From Campylobacteraceae bacterium (GTDB taxonomy: Bacteria; Campylobacterota; Campylobacteria; Campylobacterales; Sulfurovaceae): a stretch of 45,322 bases of DNA. The stretch lies in the NCBI GenBank assembly GCA_026996165.1, contig JALWMP010000099.1:1-45322 (forward strand). The letters are read 5' to 3'. The translations under genes were made by a program, and so were the position numbers. The notes below the pieces were generated by a model. It saw only the letters and a list, made by a program, of their open reading frames with translations. It was not told the origin of the DNA and did no database searches. Below, piece after piece: positions 1-7,335 of the stretch (within the stretch, counting starts at the first letter, position 1; each line of letters starts with the position of its first letter).

Positions 1-40
1 ATAATACCAACTATTTAATTAAAGTAAGGAATAAATTGGT

Positions 41-1507
41 TTAAATTTTATTATCTATTTTGGGTCTAGGTCGATAAACCTTAACATTCTCTCGTGACTC
101 CTCATCTCTTAAATACTGTGCATGAAGCTGACTCATCACCCCTTTGTCACAGTAGAGCAGATACTCTTTGTCTTGTGGAAGCTTTTTAAACTCAGATTTA
201 AGCTTATGGAATGGAATTTGAATTGTCTCACAAGAGGTTTTTATGCACTCCTCATTTTCACGAATATCTATAACTACATGTTTATCGGTTAGCTCATTAA
301 CTACTGCAACAGGAGCTTGTTCAGTAATATCGTCTACTACCTCATCTACATAGATACTCTTTGCATTGGCTACTGCTTTGTCTAATACCTCATAGTTAAA
401 ACGTTTTGCTTCACGCTCCATTCTTTTAAAAGAACCATGAGTAATTGGATTTTTAGAGATAACACCACAATACTCTGGCATACTCTCTGCAAAATGTTTT
501 GTACCTATCTTAGAGGCAATCTCTATAATTTCAGGTTTATTCATGGTTGCTAGTGGGCGTAAGACTAGCATATTGGTTGCACTATCTATAAGTGCTAGGT
601 TTCTTAGAGTTTGGCTAGAGACCTGTGCTACTGATTCACCTGTTACTAGAGCGTCTATCTCCATCTCTTTTGCTATCTTCTCAGAAGCCATAAGCATTAG
701 ACGCTTTAGGGTTACCCCCATATATGTTTCAGGTGTTGAACGAAAAATTTCAGTTAAGACCTCATCGAAAGGAACAGAGACTATCTTCACACGGTGAGAA
801 GCTCCAAACTTATTCCAGAGATAGAAGGAGACCTGTTTAACTCCTATCTCATGAGCAATTCCACCAAGATTAAAGAAGATAAAGTGTGTCTTAATCCCTC
901 TTTTCATAGTTAGGTAAGAAGCTACAGTGGAGTCAAAACCACCCGACATAAGTGAGAGTATATCACCTTGTGTTCCTATAGGATAGCCACCTAAACCTTT
1001 ATGTCTGTCGGTAATAATATTTAATTGATTGTTAATAAGCTCTACTCTAATAGTTACTTCTGGATTGTGCAAGTCAACCCCTTTAGCATTTGAGTGTGCT
1101 AAAATATACCCCCCAATAACACGCTCCATCTCTGAAGAGTTAAACTCATGTGAACCTGTGCGTTTGGCTCTAACAACAAAGGTTTTACCCTCTACCTCTT
1201 TGGCACACACTTCACACACTTGCTCTTTAATAGCATCTAAGGTTAACATATTGTCAAACTGTAAAGCTTCTAATACTTGTTCAATCCCAGAGGTTTGTAA
1301 AAGACGTGTTCGTACCTTGTCCACTACCTCAATAGGAGCAACTACTTCTACTTTATCTGAAAATTTTCTAATAGCTATATCTTTATGAATATCACCCATA
1401 AGTTTTATAAGATTGTTATAGAGTTGCCCTACCATCTGTCTTTTAGCTGATGAGCCTTTGACCATAATTTCAGGAAAGAGTTTTAAGATAAATTTTTGGG
1501 TTTTCAA
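41..1507 (-). CDS. thiI: tRNA 4-thiouridine synthase ThiI with C-terminal rhodanese domain
   Basis: Uses ATP and persulfide sulfur to make 4-thiouridine in tRNA; the rhodanese-bearing form can also feed sulfur to thiazole synthesis. Seen in order: N-terminal ferredoxin-like and THUMP region, PP-loop motif SGGFDST, the conserved PEYCGVISKNP segment whose Cys corresponds to E. coli Cys344, and a C-terminal rhodanese domain with active-site Cys in YCDKGVMS (E. coli Cys456). Both cysteines needed for sulfur relay are present. The frame stays open to a TTG at 1552, but TTG at 1507 is preferred: GAAGGA lies 9 nt upstream (1522-1517) and the product then begins KTQKFILKLFPEI, aligning with the start of E. 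coli ThiI. That gives about 488 aa and removes an overlap with the upstream amidase gene, with which it is probably cotranscribed. Function is secure; the start is inferred. Confidence 0.93.
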   Translation of the reverse strand: MKTQKFILKLFPEIMVKGSSAKRQMVGQLYNNLIKLMGDIHKDIAIRKFSDKVEVVAPIEVVDKVRTRLLQTSGIEQVLEALQFDNMLTLDAIKEQVCEVCAKEVEGKTFVVRAKRTGSHEFNSSEMERVIGGYILAHSNAKGVDLHNPEVTIRVELINNQLNIITDRHKGLGGYPIGTQGDILSLMSGGFDSTVASYLTMKRGIKTHFIFFNLGGIAHEIGVKQVSFYLWNKFGASHRVKIVSVPFDEVLTEIFRSTPETYMGVTLKRLMLMASEKIAKEMEIDALVTGESVAQVSSQTLRNLALIDSATNMLVLRPLATMNKPEIIEIASKIGTKHFAESMPEYCGVISKNPITHGSFKRMEREAKRFNYEVLDKAVANAKSIYVDEVVDDITEQAPVAVVNELTDKHVVIDIRENEECIKTSCETIQIPFHKLKSEFKKLPQDKEYLLYCDKGVMSQLHAQYLRDEESRENVKVYRPRPKIDNKI

Positions 1508-1541
1508 GTGAGTAATTCCTTCGTAAAAAATAAAAGCCGTA

Positions 1542-2636
1542 TTATAGTCCAAAATAACTGTTTATGCCTTTAGCAATACCATAAACTAATACGCTTTGAT
1601 AAGTCTTATCTTGTAACCTCTCAACTTCATTTTTATTACTTATATAACCTGTTTCTACCAAAATAGATGGCATAGTTGTTGCTAAAAGTACCCAATATGG
1701 TTTACGTTTTATTCCCTTGTCATTTACATCTCTATACCGTTTTCGTAAATGTCTTAAAACACTATTTCTAACTTTTATAGCCAATTTTTTAGCATAAATA
1801 CGTTTTTTATCTCCTATCATCTGTTTATATTCTCGTATAGTATAAACCTCTTTTCCTCTATATACAATTCGTCTATTGTTAATACGTTTTGTATTTTTTG
1901 TAGATAGATAAAAAACAGTAATTCCTTCATATTTTACCTTAGGAGTACGTTTTATAGGTGCTGCATCAACATGAATTGAGACAAAAATATCTCCCTTGTA
2001 TTTATTAGCAAAATCAGTACGTTGTTTTAAACTTACAGTCTTATCTTTGGAGCGAGTCATTAACACTCTATAACCCATCCGTTTTAGTATCTCTCTAAGT
2101 CTCAAAGTCATACTCAAAGTCAAATCTTTCTCTCTAACTCTTTTGTTGGAAGCACCAATATCTCGCCCTCCATGACCTGCATCGAGAATAACAAGCTTTT
2201 GATGTCGTTTTCTACTATAGTGATATTTTTTTATCTGTTTAACAGTTTTTGGTAATACTCTTTTATAAGAGGGTAGGTAGATAGTTAATGTTCTATTTTT
2301 TAGCCGATGTCGCTTTGCTAAAAAATATTTAGACTCAATAACAATTCGTAAAATATGTTGGTTAAACTGCCCTATTCTTAACGACTCTACACCATCAGCT
2401 TTAAGATTTTTAATAGTCTTTCCAGATAAGAGAAGAGCATTTTTAATATCATAGACATGTTTAATTATTCCATTTTTTTTAATAGTAAAGTATCTTACTT
2501 TTTCAATTTTATGTTCAAAAGTTAGTTTGAGTCTATTTGAAACTAATGAGGTATTTTCTAAAGGATTATCCACTCTAGCCAATAGATTTAAATTAGTAAA
2601 AAGCAACATACAAAAGAAGATTAATAATTTATTCAA
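1542..2636 (-). CDS. N-acetylmuramoyl-L-alanine amidase (Amidase_3), periplasmic
   Basis: Zinc amidase that cuts between MurNAc and the stem peptide to separate daughter cells. Residues 1-20 form a signal peptide. Residues about 30-125 look like a beta-rich AMIN-type targeting domain. A very basic linker follows, then the Amidase_3 catalytic domain from about residue 147. Expected zinc and catalytic residues are visible: H155 in LDAGHGG, E169 in VREKDL, H222 in SIHVDA and E328 in LVETGYIS. The length (364 aa) is shorter than many AmiC proteins. The start is TTG with GGGAG 6 nt upstream. It lies just upstream of thiI on the same strand. It resembles the single AmiA/AmiC-type amidase of Campylobacter and Helicobacter, but I leave the symbol blank because AmiA, AmiB and AmiC cannot be separated by eye. 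Confidence 0.9.
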   Translation of the reverse strand: MNKLLIFFCMLLFTNLNLLARVDNPLENTSLVSNRLKLTFEHKIEKVRYFTIKKNGIIKHVYDIKNALLLSGKTIKNLKADGVESLRIGQFNQHILRIVIESKYFLAKRHRLKNRTLTIYLPSYKRVLPKTVKQIKKYHYSRKRHQKLVILDAGHGGRDIGASNKRVREKDLTLSMTLRLREILKRMGYRVLMTRSKDKTVSLKQRTDFANKYKGDIFVSIHVDAAPIKRTPKVKYEGITVFYLSTKNTKRINNRRIVYRGKEVYTIREYKQMIGDKKRIYAKKLAIKVRNSVLRHLRKRYRDVNDKGIKRKPYWVLLATTMPSILVETGYISNKNEVERLQDKTYQSVLVYGIAKGINSYFGL

Positions 2637-2723
2637 ATGATACTCCCTATTTCATGACTACTTAGTCTAACATAAAATAATATTTTAAACTACTAGTTCA
2701 TTAATTTTTATTGACAATATTTT

Positions 2724-2751
2724 AAAGAAAACAGATTCTGTTTTCTTTTTT
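2724..2751 (+). terminator. Terminator-like hairpin with T-run, no plus-strand gene before it
   Basis: An 11-bp perfect stem (AAAGAAAACAG / CTGTTTTCTTT) with a 3-nt loop ends in a T-run, the form of an intrinsic terminator on the plus strand. The nearest plus-strand gene starts downstream at 2839, and the gene to the left (amidase) is divergent, so no known plus transcript would end here. It could end a short RNA or stop antisense transcription out of the amidase gene. The rest of the 202-bp gap is AT-rich without other clear signals. Confidence 0.5.
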
Positions 2752-2838
2752 CACATATTTTATAGTTTATTTAGATATTAAGAAACAATATTAAAAAAAT
2801 AATATAAAATATAATTATTATTAAGAAAGGATTTAATA

Positions 2839-3300
2839 ATGTCTATATTCCTTAAAAAACTATTTAATTTTAATAAAAACATTATTGATAATTATCAAAA
2901 GAAAACCAATAAAGAAGATAATAGTAATTATGAGGAGTATATTAAAGACTACTATTCAAAACAAGGCTATACAGTTTGGCATCATAAAAATAGAGACATT
3001 ACTTTTGTAGCAAAACGAAAAAGACAAATTTTACTTATTCATTGCTGTGATAGCCAATCTGATATTTCAGTTGAAGGATTAAAGAGTTTTCAAGCCCAAC
3101 GTGACCAATTTAAAAAAAACAATCCTATCTTTGAAAACTATAATCTCTCTTTACACTATATTATGTCAGGATTTTTTATAACAGAAGAGGCTTACAAATA
3201 TATGGAGAGTCATAAAGGTGGAATTACATATGAAGTGATAAAAAATAATTCAAATAATAACTGGCTAAACTCACTACTACTAGATAAAAAATCTAGTTAG
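2839..3300 (+). CDS. Mrr-like restriction-endonuclease-fold protein, probably catalytically altered
   Basis: A 153-aa protein I recognise only by fold pattern. Residues 31-95 read like the core of an Mrr/PD-(D/E)XK domain: a helix (YEEYIKDYYSKQGY), then strands around RDITFVAKRKRQILLIHC, then a helix with SVEGLKSFQAQ. D53 sits where the metal-binding Asp of these nucleases is expected. The second motif, normally (E/Q)-x-K, reads HCC at residues 68-70, so the catalytic Lys appears to be missing. The C-terminal third has no recognisable domain. AAAGGA lies just upstream of the ATG. The gene stands alone between divergent and convergent neighbours and overlaps the 3' end of ppk2 by 8 bp. No methylase or other restriction gene is nearby. 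Function unknown. Confidence 0.7.
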   Translation: MSIFLKKLFNFNKNIIDNYQKKTNKEDNSNYEEYIKDYYSKQGYTVWHHKNRDITFVAKRKRQILLIHCCDSQSDISVEGLKSFQAQRDQFKKNNPIFENYNLSLHYIMSGFFITEEAYKYMESHKGGITYEVIKNNSNNNWLNSLLLDKKSS

Positions 3301-4099
3301 CAAAAAAACTAACTATCTCTTCATCAACTCCTTTTATGAGTTCATTGTCACGATTATCATACTCAATATTTAACAATAAAAAACGAATTAAATTTAATCT
3401 CGCTCTCTTTTTATCATTTGCATCTAGCATACACCAAGGAGCAGAAATAGTTCCAGATTTTTGAAACATCTTATCTCGTAACTCTACATATCTATCATAC
3501 TCTTGATGAGACTTATAGTCTAAATCCGATAACTTCCAAGATTTTAAAGGGTCATCTTCTCTATCTTTTATTCTTTTAGCTTGAGTCTCTTTTGAAATAT
3601 TGAGATAAAACTTAAATATTATTACTCCATCATCTACTAACATCTTCTCTACATCATTTACTTGTGCATAAAACAGTTGATGTTGTTTCTCTGTACAAAA
3701 AGCAAAAACCTCTTCTATTCCTGCTCGATTATACCAAGACCTATCAAAACAGACAATCTCTCCTGCATTTGGTATCTGTTTTAAATGACGCTGAAAATAC
3801 CATTGACCTAACTCTTTAGAGTTTGGTTTAGGAAGTGCTACAGAACGTGCTTCACGAGGATTCCAAAAACGATTGAGAGTCTTTATAGACGAGCTTTTAC
3901 CACCTGTATCCATTCCTTCAAATATAATAAGTAGACGCTTATTATTTTCTATAGTCCACTTTTGTAACTTTACCAACTCTAAATATAGCTTTAAAAGCTC
4001 TTCTTCATAAAACTTTAGCCCTAATTTCCCATTTTTTTTAAAAACTTTTTTTCGTTTTTCTTGATATTCAGGTAGTTCTTTTGTGTAGATTACTTTCAT
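3293..4099 (-). CDS. ppk2: Polyphosphate kinase 2 (PPK2 family)
   Basis: Cytoplasmic P-loop kinase that moves phosphate between polyphosphate and nucleotides, usually favouring NDP phosphorylation. The Walker A loop is GMDTGGKS (residues 62-69), the lid and Walker B region has CFDRSWYNRAG (around D119/R120), and a basic RIKDREDDPLKSWKLSDLD segment is typical of the family. The 268-aa length fits a single-domain PPK2. It follows rmuC on the same strand with no gap (rmuC stop at 4100-4102, ATG at 4099), so the two are cotranscribed. Its 3' end overlaps the nuclease-fold gene on the other strand by 8 bp. The subclass, and so whether ADP, GDP or AMP is preferred, cannot be fixed by eye. Confidence 0.92.
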   Translation of the reverse strand: MKVIYTKELPEYQEKRKKVFKKNGKLGLKFYEEELLKLYLELVKLQKWTIENNKRLLIIFEGMDTGGKSSSIKTLNRFWNPREARSVALPKPNSKELGQWYFQRHLKQIPNAGEIVCFDRSWYNRAGIEEVFAFCTEKQHQLFYAQVNDVEKMLVDDGVIIFKFYLNISKETQAKRIKDREDDPLKSWKLSDLDYKSHQEYDRYVELRDKMFQKSGTISAPWCMLDANDKKRARLNLIRFLLLNIEYDNRDNELIKGVDEEIVSFFAN

Positions 4100-5668
4100 C
4101 TATATCTCCTTTGGAATACTCTTAGAGGTCTTAGCTCCCATCTCTTTTAGCTGTTCAACTTGCCTTACAATATTTCCTCTTCCCTCACTAAGACGTTTTT
4201 TAGCCGATTCAAAACTATTTTGAAGAGTATCAAACTGTTTTGATAGTTTAACCATATCTTCTGAAAAACTTACAAACTTATCATATAAAGCACCTGCTCG
4301 TCTTGCTATCTCTTTTGCATTTTGAGTCTGCTTCTCATACTTCCAAACATTTTCAATAGCTCTCATAGCAATAAGTAGCGTAGTAGGGCCAACTAATAAA
4401 ATCTGCTTTTTAAAGGCATCATCATAGAGTGAAGCATCTTTTTCAAGCGCTAAAGCCAATGCCCCCTCAATAGGAACAAACATAAAGATAAAATCTAAAG
4501 TATTAATCCCTAAAAGCTTCTCATAATTTTTAGATGCTAAATTTTTAATATGATTACGCATAGCTTTAATATGTTCATTAAGGTGCAACTCTTTCATTTT
4601 GTCAGTTTGGGCTGAGATATACTTTTCATAAGCATTAAGTGAAGTTTTTGCATCTATAATAAGGTCTCGTTTATCAGGTAAATGTACCAAAACATCAGGA
4701 CGATAGGTCTTACCATCATCATTTTTTAAAGGAACTTCTCTAGTATACTCAATGCCTTTTCTAAGACCAGATGACTCTAAAACTTTTTCTAAAATCATCT
4801 CACCCCAAATACCCTGCTGTTTCTTTTCACCTTTTAGAGCATTTGTAAGGTTTATGGCATCTTGACTTATCTGTTGATTTAACTCTTTTAGTGACATAAT
4901 CTCCTGTTTAAGCATAGCACGTTCTTTAGACTCATCACTATATAGACTGTTTATCTGCTTTTTAAACTCAGATAGTTGAGACTCCATAGGTTTGATAATA
5001 GAAGAGAGGCTCTCTTGACTAAGTCTTGAGAAATCTTTTGAGTTACTCTCGAAGACTTTTGAAGCAAGTTGAGCGAACTCCTCTCTTATCTCACCTCTAT
5101 GCTCCTCTAACATTTTAAGCTTCTCTTGGGTCTGTTTTTGTTGCTCTTCCATCTGTATCTGTGTTTCACAAACACTTAAGTTTAGTCTATTGTTCTCTTC
5201 AACTAAAGCTTCATTACGCTTTTGTAGTAGATGGTAACCCTCCTCTTGTTTTAAGTAGGTCTGCTCTAAAAGTTCATAATGTACATTGAGTTGCTCTAGT
5301 GCTGATTGAGATTGATGTAGTTCGGTAAGATGCTCTTCTCTCTCCTTAAATAGACGCTCTTTTAACTCTTCTACTTTAGCTTTTGCCTCTTTAAGCTTCT
5401 CTTTAGTTTGAGAAAACTCCTCTAACTCTCTCTCTAACTTTGCTGTCTTTTTTCGCTCCTCTTGAAATGCTTCATAAAACTCACTTAAACGCTCCTCTTT
5501 TGCATTATCTATTGCTTTTGCTTGGTCTAAAATGGCTTCAAGCCGATTAATTCTACCTATGAAAAGTACAATAATAGTTGAGATAAGAACTGTTATAAGT
5601 AAAAAAAGCCCTACAGCAACCATTGTCATTTCACTACTCATTCCAAGTTTAGAAAATAGTTCTTCCAA
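4100..5668 (-). CDS. rmuC: DNA recombination protein RmuC
   Basis: Inner-membrane-anchored protein that limits DNA inversions and rearrangement in E. coli; it has a nuclease-like fold, but its reaction is not established. Seen: one N-terminal membrane helix (residues about 14-36), a long Glu/Lys-rich coiled coil (about 40-260), then the conserved RmuC domain with motifs KKQQGIWGEMILEKVLE, RPDVLVHLPD, LIIDAKTSLNAYEKY and FIFMFVPIEGALALALE. At 522 aa the length is ordinary. The start is TTG with GAGGGG 6 nt upstream; an in-frame ATG at residue 10 is the alternative. It sits 3 bp after lolA and abuts ppk2, so lolA-rmuC-ppk2 is probably one transcript. Confidence 0.93.
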   Translation of the reverse strand: MEELFSKLGMSSEMTMVAVGLFLLITVLISTIIVLFIGRINRLEAILDQAKAIDNAKEERLSEFYEAFQEERKKTAKLERELEEFSQTKEKLKEAKAKVEELKERLFKEREEHLTELHQSQSALEQLNVHYELLEQTYLKQEEGYHLLQKRNEALVEENNRLNLSVCETQIQMEEQQKQTQEKLKMLEEHRGEIREEFAQLASKVFESNSKDFSRLSQESLSSIIKPMESQLSEFKKQINSLYSDESKERAMLKQEIMSLKELNQQISQDAINLTNALKGEKKQQGIWGEMILEKVLESSGLRKGIEYTREVPLKNDDGKTYRPDVLVHLPDKRDLIIDAKTSLNAYEKYISAQTDKMKELHLNEHIKAMRNHIKNLASKNYEKLLGINTLDFIFMFVPIEGALALALEKDASLYDDAFKKQILLVGPTTLLIAMRAIENVWKYEKQTQNAKEIARRAGALYDKFVSFSEDMVKLSKQFDTLQNSFESAKKRLSEGRGNIVRQVEQLKEMGAKTSKSIPKEI

Positions 5669-5671
5669 ATA

Positions 5672-6238
5672 TTACCCCTCTACAATATCATAATCAGCAG
5701 GAGCATTACACTCTAAATCTTGCTCTTTAACTAAACTATTATAGTTCATATTTTTAAATATGATTTTTACCTTATTGTCCAATCCATCTACATAGACAAT
5801 CTTTTTAAGATGTTGATTTTTATCCATAGTAATCAAATACTCAATATCTTTATAGGTAGCTTTATAGTCTGTTTTAGTTAATGGTTGTGCCAATTTTAAG
5901 ACCTGTTCGAGGTCAATTCCTTCACTAATCAAATAGTGAGATACCTGCTCTAAGTCGTGGTCTATTACAGTTAACTCTACTCCATTAGTACAAACCTCTT
6001 TTTGAGTAGGTGAGCTATATGTCCATTTAAATAGACTTTGTGTATATATCTCATCTCCACCCTCTGGAGTAGAGAGAACTTCTTTAATATTTTTGAAGAC
6101 TACATTCCCTTTATACTTAATGACTTTTCCTTTATCATTAGTAATTGTCTGTTCAAAATCTGTTGTAAATGTTTTTGGGAGAAGTATATCAGCATTAAGT
6201 GCTAAACTTAATACAAAAATTGATAGAAAATATTTCAT
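5672..6238 (-). CDS. lolA: Outer-membrane lipoprotein carrier LolA
   Basis: Periplasmic chaperone that carries lipoproteins from the LolCDE complex to the outer membrane. Residues 1-16 form a signal peptide (hydrophobic FLSIFVLSLALNA). The mature part shows the LolA beta-sandwich pattern: FTTDFEQTITNDKGKVIKYKG near the start, an FKWTYSSPTQKEVCTNG strand pair, DYKATYKDIEYLITMDKNQ, then VYVDGLDNKVKIIFKNM. The length is 188 aa. AAGGA lies about 10 nt before the ATG. A LolC/E-type permease lies nearby behind secA (9936-11171), which supports the assignment. Sequence similarity to E. coli LolA is low, as is usual in this phylum. Confidence 0.88.
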   Translation of the reverse strand: MKYFLSIFVLSLALNADILLPKTFTTDFEQTITNDKGKVIKYKGNVVFKNIKEVLSTPEGGDEIYTQSLFKWTYSSPTQKEVCTNGVELTVIDHDLEQVSHYLISEGIDLEQVLKLAQPLTKTDYKATYKDIEYLITMDKNQHLKKIVYVDGLDNKVKIIFKNMNYNSLVKEQDLECNAPADYDIVEG

Positions 6239-6326
6239 TAGATAAATCCTTTTTAGTATAAAAATATATCAAAAGCACACTTGATGTGTGATTATGTTGA
6301 TACTATTTTGACTAAAAATTGTGGAT

Positions 6327-6476
6327 TTAAAGAAACAACATACCAATCATCAAAATAACCAACCCAGCAATAGGATACCCATACTTAGGATTTTTAGTTT
6401 TTACAGCCTGAAAAGAGAAGTAAAAGATTCCAATAATTAGAACTATATTAATAAGTAGCCAAACAAGGAGATTCAT
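6327..6476 (-). CDS. Very small (49 aa) two-helix membrane protein
   Basis: An unannotated-size ORF: ATG at 6476, stop at 6329-6327. The product is almost entirely hydrophobic. A first membrane helix (about residues 2-22, WLLINIVLIIGIFYFSF) is joined by a short basic turn containing VKTKNPKYGY to a second helix (about 35-49) ending at MLFL. CAAGGAG lies upstream of the ATG within the end of the preceding gene. It begins 1 nt after the stop of the 69-aa gene, so it is probably translationally coupled with it and mogA. The length, coupled start and clean hydrophobic pattern argue for a real gene. Function unknown; conservation across relatives would settle it. Confidence 0.62.
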   Translation of the reverse strand: MNLLVWLLINIVLIIGIFYFSFQAVKTKNPKYGYPIAGLVILMIGMLFL

Positions 6477-6477
6477 A

Positions 6478-6687
6478 TTAACTCTCCAAATCTTTTTTTG
6501 CTAACTCATCGACCATCTTAATACTATCTAAAGCATTCTCTAAAATTTTCTTGGTAGATGTTAAAGGTTTAACTCGTAAGTTGGTTTGTTTTTTATCAAG
6601 AGATTCATCCATAAGAATCTCCATAACCTCTTTTTCTAGTTCAGCATAAATCTCTTTGAGCTTTAGCTCTATAAATTCTATATTCAT
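6478..6687 (-). CDS. Hypothetical 69-aa charged helical protein
   Basis: I do not recognise this protein. It is short, soluble and probably all alpha-helical, rich in Glu, Lys and Leu, with no cysteines, signal peptide or membrane segment. Its ATG overlaps the stop codon of mogA by 1 nt, and its stop is 1 nt before the 49-aa membrane protein, so the three genes form one tightly coupled unit. The position suggests cotranscription with molybdenum cofactor synthesis, but there is no direct evidence of a role there. Confidence 0.7.
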   Translation of the reverse strand: MNIEFIELKLKEIYAELEKEVMEILMDESLDKKQTNLRVKPLTSTKKILENALDSIKMVDELAKKDLES

Positions 6688-7220
6688 TATTTACTCTTTG
6701 GTCTAAAAATTTTGATGACATCTTCATTTGCTTCCATATAAGCCCCACCAATAAGGTCAATACAGTAAGGAACAGCAGGAAAAACTGCATCTAAACACTC
6801 TCTAATAGACTTTGGTTTCCCTGGTAGATTAATAATAAGAGAGTTATTACAGATACCTGCTGTCTGTCGTGACAAAATGGCTGTAGGAACATACTGCAAA
6901 CTTACTGCTCTCATCTGCTCTCCAAACCCAGGGAGGAGTTTTTGACATACATTTTCAGTCGCTTCTGTTGTAACATCTCTCTTTGCTGGACCTGTTCCCC
7001 CTGTAGTCACTATAAGGTCACAGTTATGCTCACGAGCAAGTTTAATAAGTGTACTCTCAATAAGTGGTTGTTCATCAGGAATACATCGATACTCATACTC
7101 ACACTCATTTAGTAGATACTCTTTCATAGTCTCCATAATGGCAACCCCTGAAATATCTTCATAGATTCCTTGACTTGCTCTGTCGCTTGTGGTAACTACA
7201 CCAATTTTAATTTTATCCAT
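6687..7220 (-). CDS. mogA: Molybdopterin adenylyltransferase (MogA/MoaB family)
   Basis: Adenylates molybdopterin before molybdenum insertion in cofactor synthesis. The whole 177-aa protein is a MoCF-binding domain: N-terminal KIGVVTTSDRASQGIYEDISG, the TTGGTGPAKRDVT loop (about residues 71-84) that binds molybdopterin, and the LPGKPKSIRECL motif near the end. MogA is favoured over MoaB by the TSDRAS start and the overall motif set, but the two are close. AGG lies upstream of the ATG, and a TATAAT box is present on the minus strand at 7255-7250. It is the first gene of a unit with two small proteins and diverges from secA. Its presence implies molybdoenzymes in the cell. Confidence 0.9.
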   Translation of the reverse strand: MDKIKIGVVTTSDRASQGIYEDISGVAIMETMKEYLLNECEYEYRCIPDEQPLIESTLIKLAREHNCDLIVTTGGTGPAKRDVTTEATENVCQKLLPGFGEQMRAVSLQYVPTAILSRQTAGICNNSLIINLPGKPKSIRECLDAVFPAVPYCIDLIGGAYMEANEDVIKIFRPKSK

Positions 7221-7249
7221 TTTTTATCCTCAATATATATAATGGTCGA

Positions 7250-7255
7250 ATTATA
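7250..7255 (-). promoter_or_regulatory. -10 box (TATAAT) for the mogA unit
   Basis: A perfect TATAAT on the minus strand about 30 nt before the mogA ATG gives a predicted leader of roughly 22 nt that carries a GAGG ribosome site. No convincing -35 box is seen, as is usual for Campylobacterota promoters. Confidence 0.5.
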
Positions 7256-7297
7256 ATATACTCACCTTAGCTAAACAACATTTACACAAACTTTAGA

Positions 7298-7303
7298 TAA
7301 AAT
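7298..7303 (+). promoter_or_regulatory. Possible -10 box (TAAAAT) for secA
   Basis: GATAAAAT lies about 33 nt before the secA ATG, the right distance for a short leader. A closer TATAAT at 7326-7331 would put the transcript start inside the start codon. The evidence is the hexamer and spacing only. Confidence 0.3.
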
Positions 7304-7335
7304 AATCCGAATTTTAATACTAGGTTATAATAATA

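Noticed and set aside
543-1388. Plus-strand open frames inside thiI
   Set aside because: They are antisense to a clear thiI frame, Ser/Thr-rich without family features, and have no ribosome sites.
6260-6310. CACAC/GTGTG inverted repeat between lolA and the 49-aa gene as a terminator
   Set aside because: Only 5 bp of stem and no T-run; too weak to list as a feature.
7326-7331. TATAAT just before secA as its promoter
   Set aside because: It would place the transcript start inside the ATG, giving no usable start. An upstream TAAAAT is better placed. A leaderless secA mRNA cannot be fully excluded.
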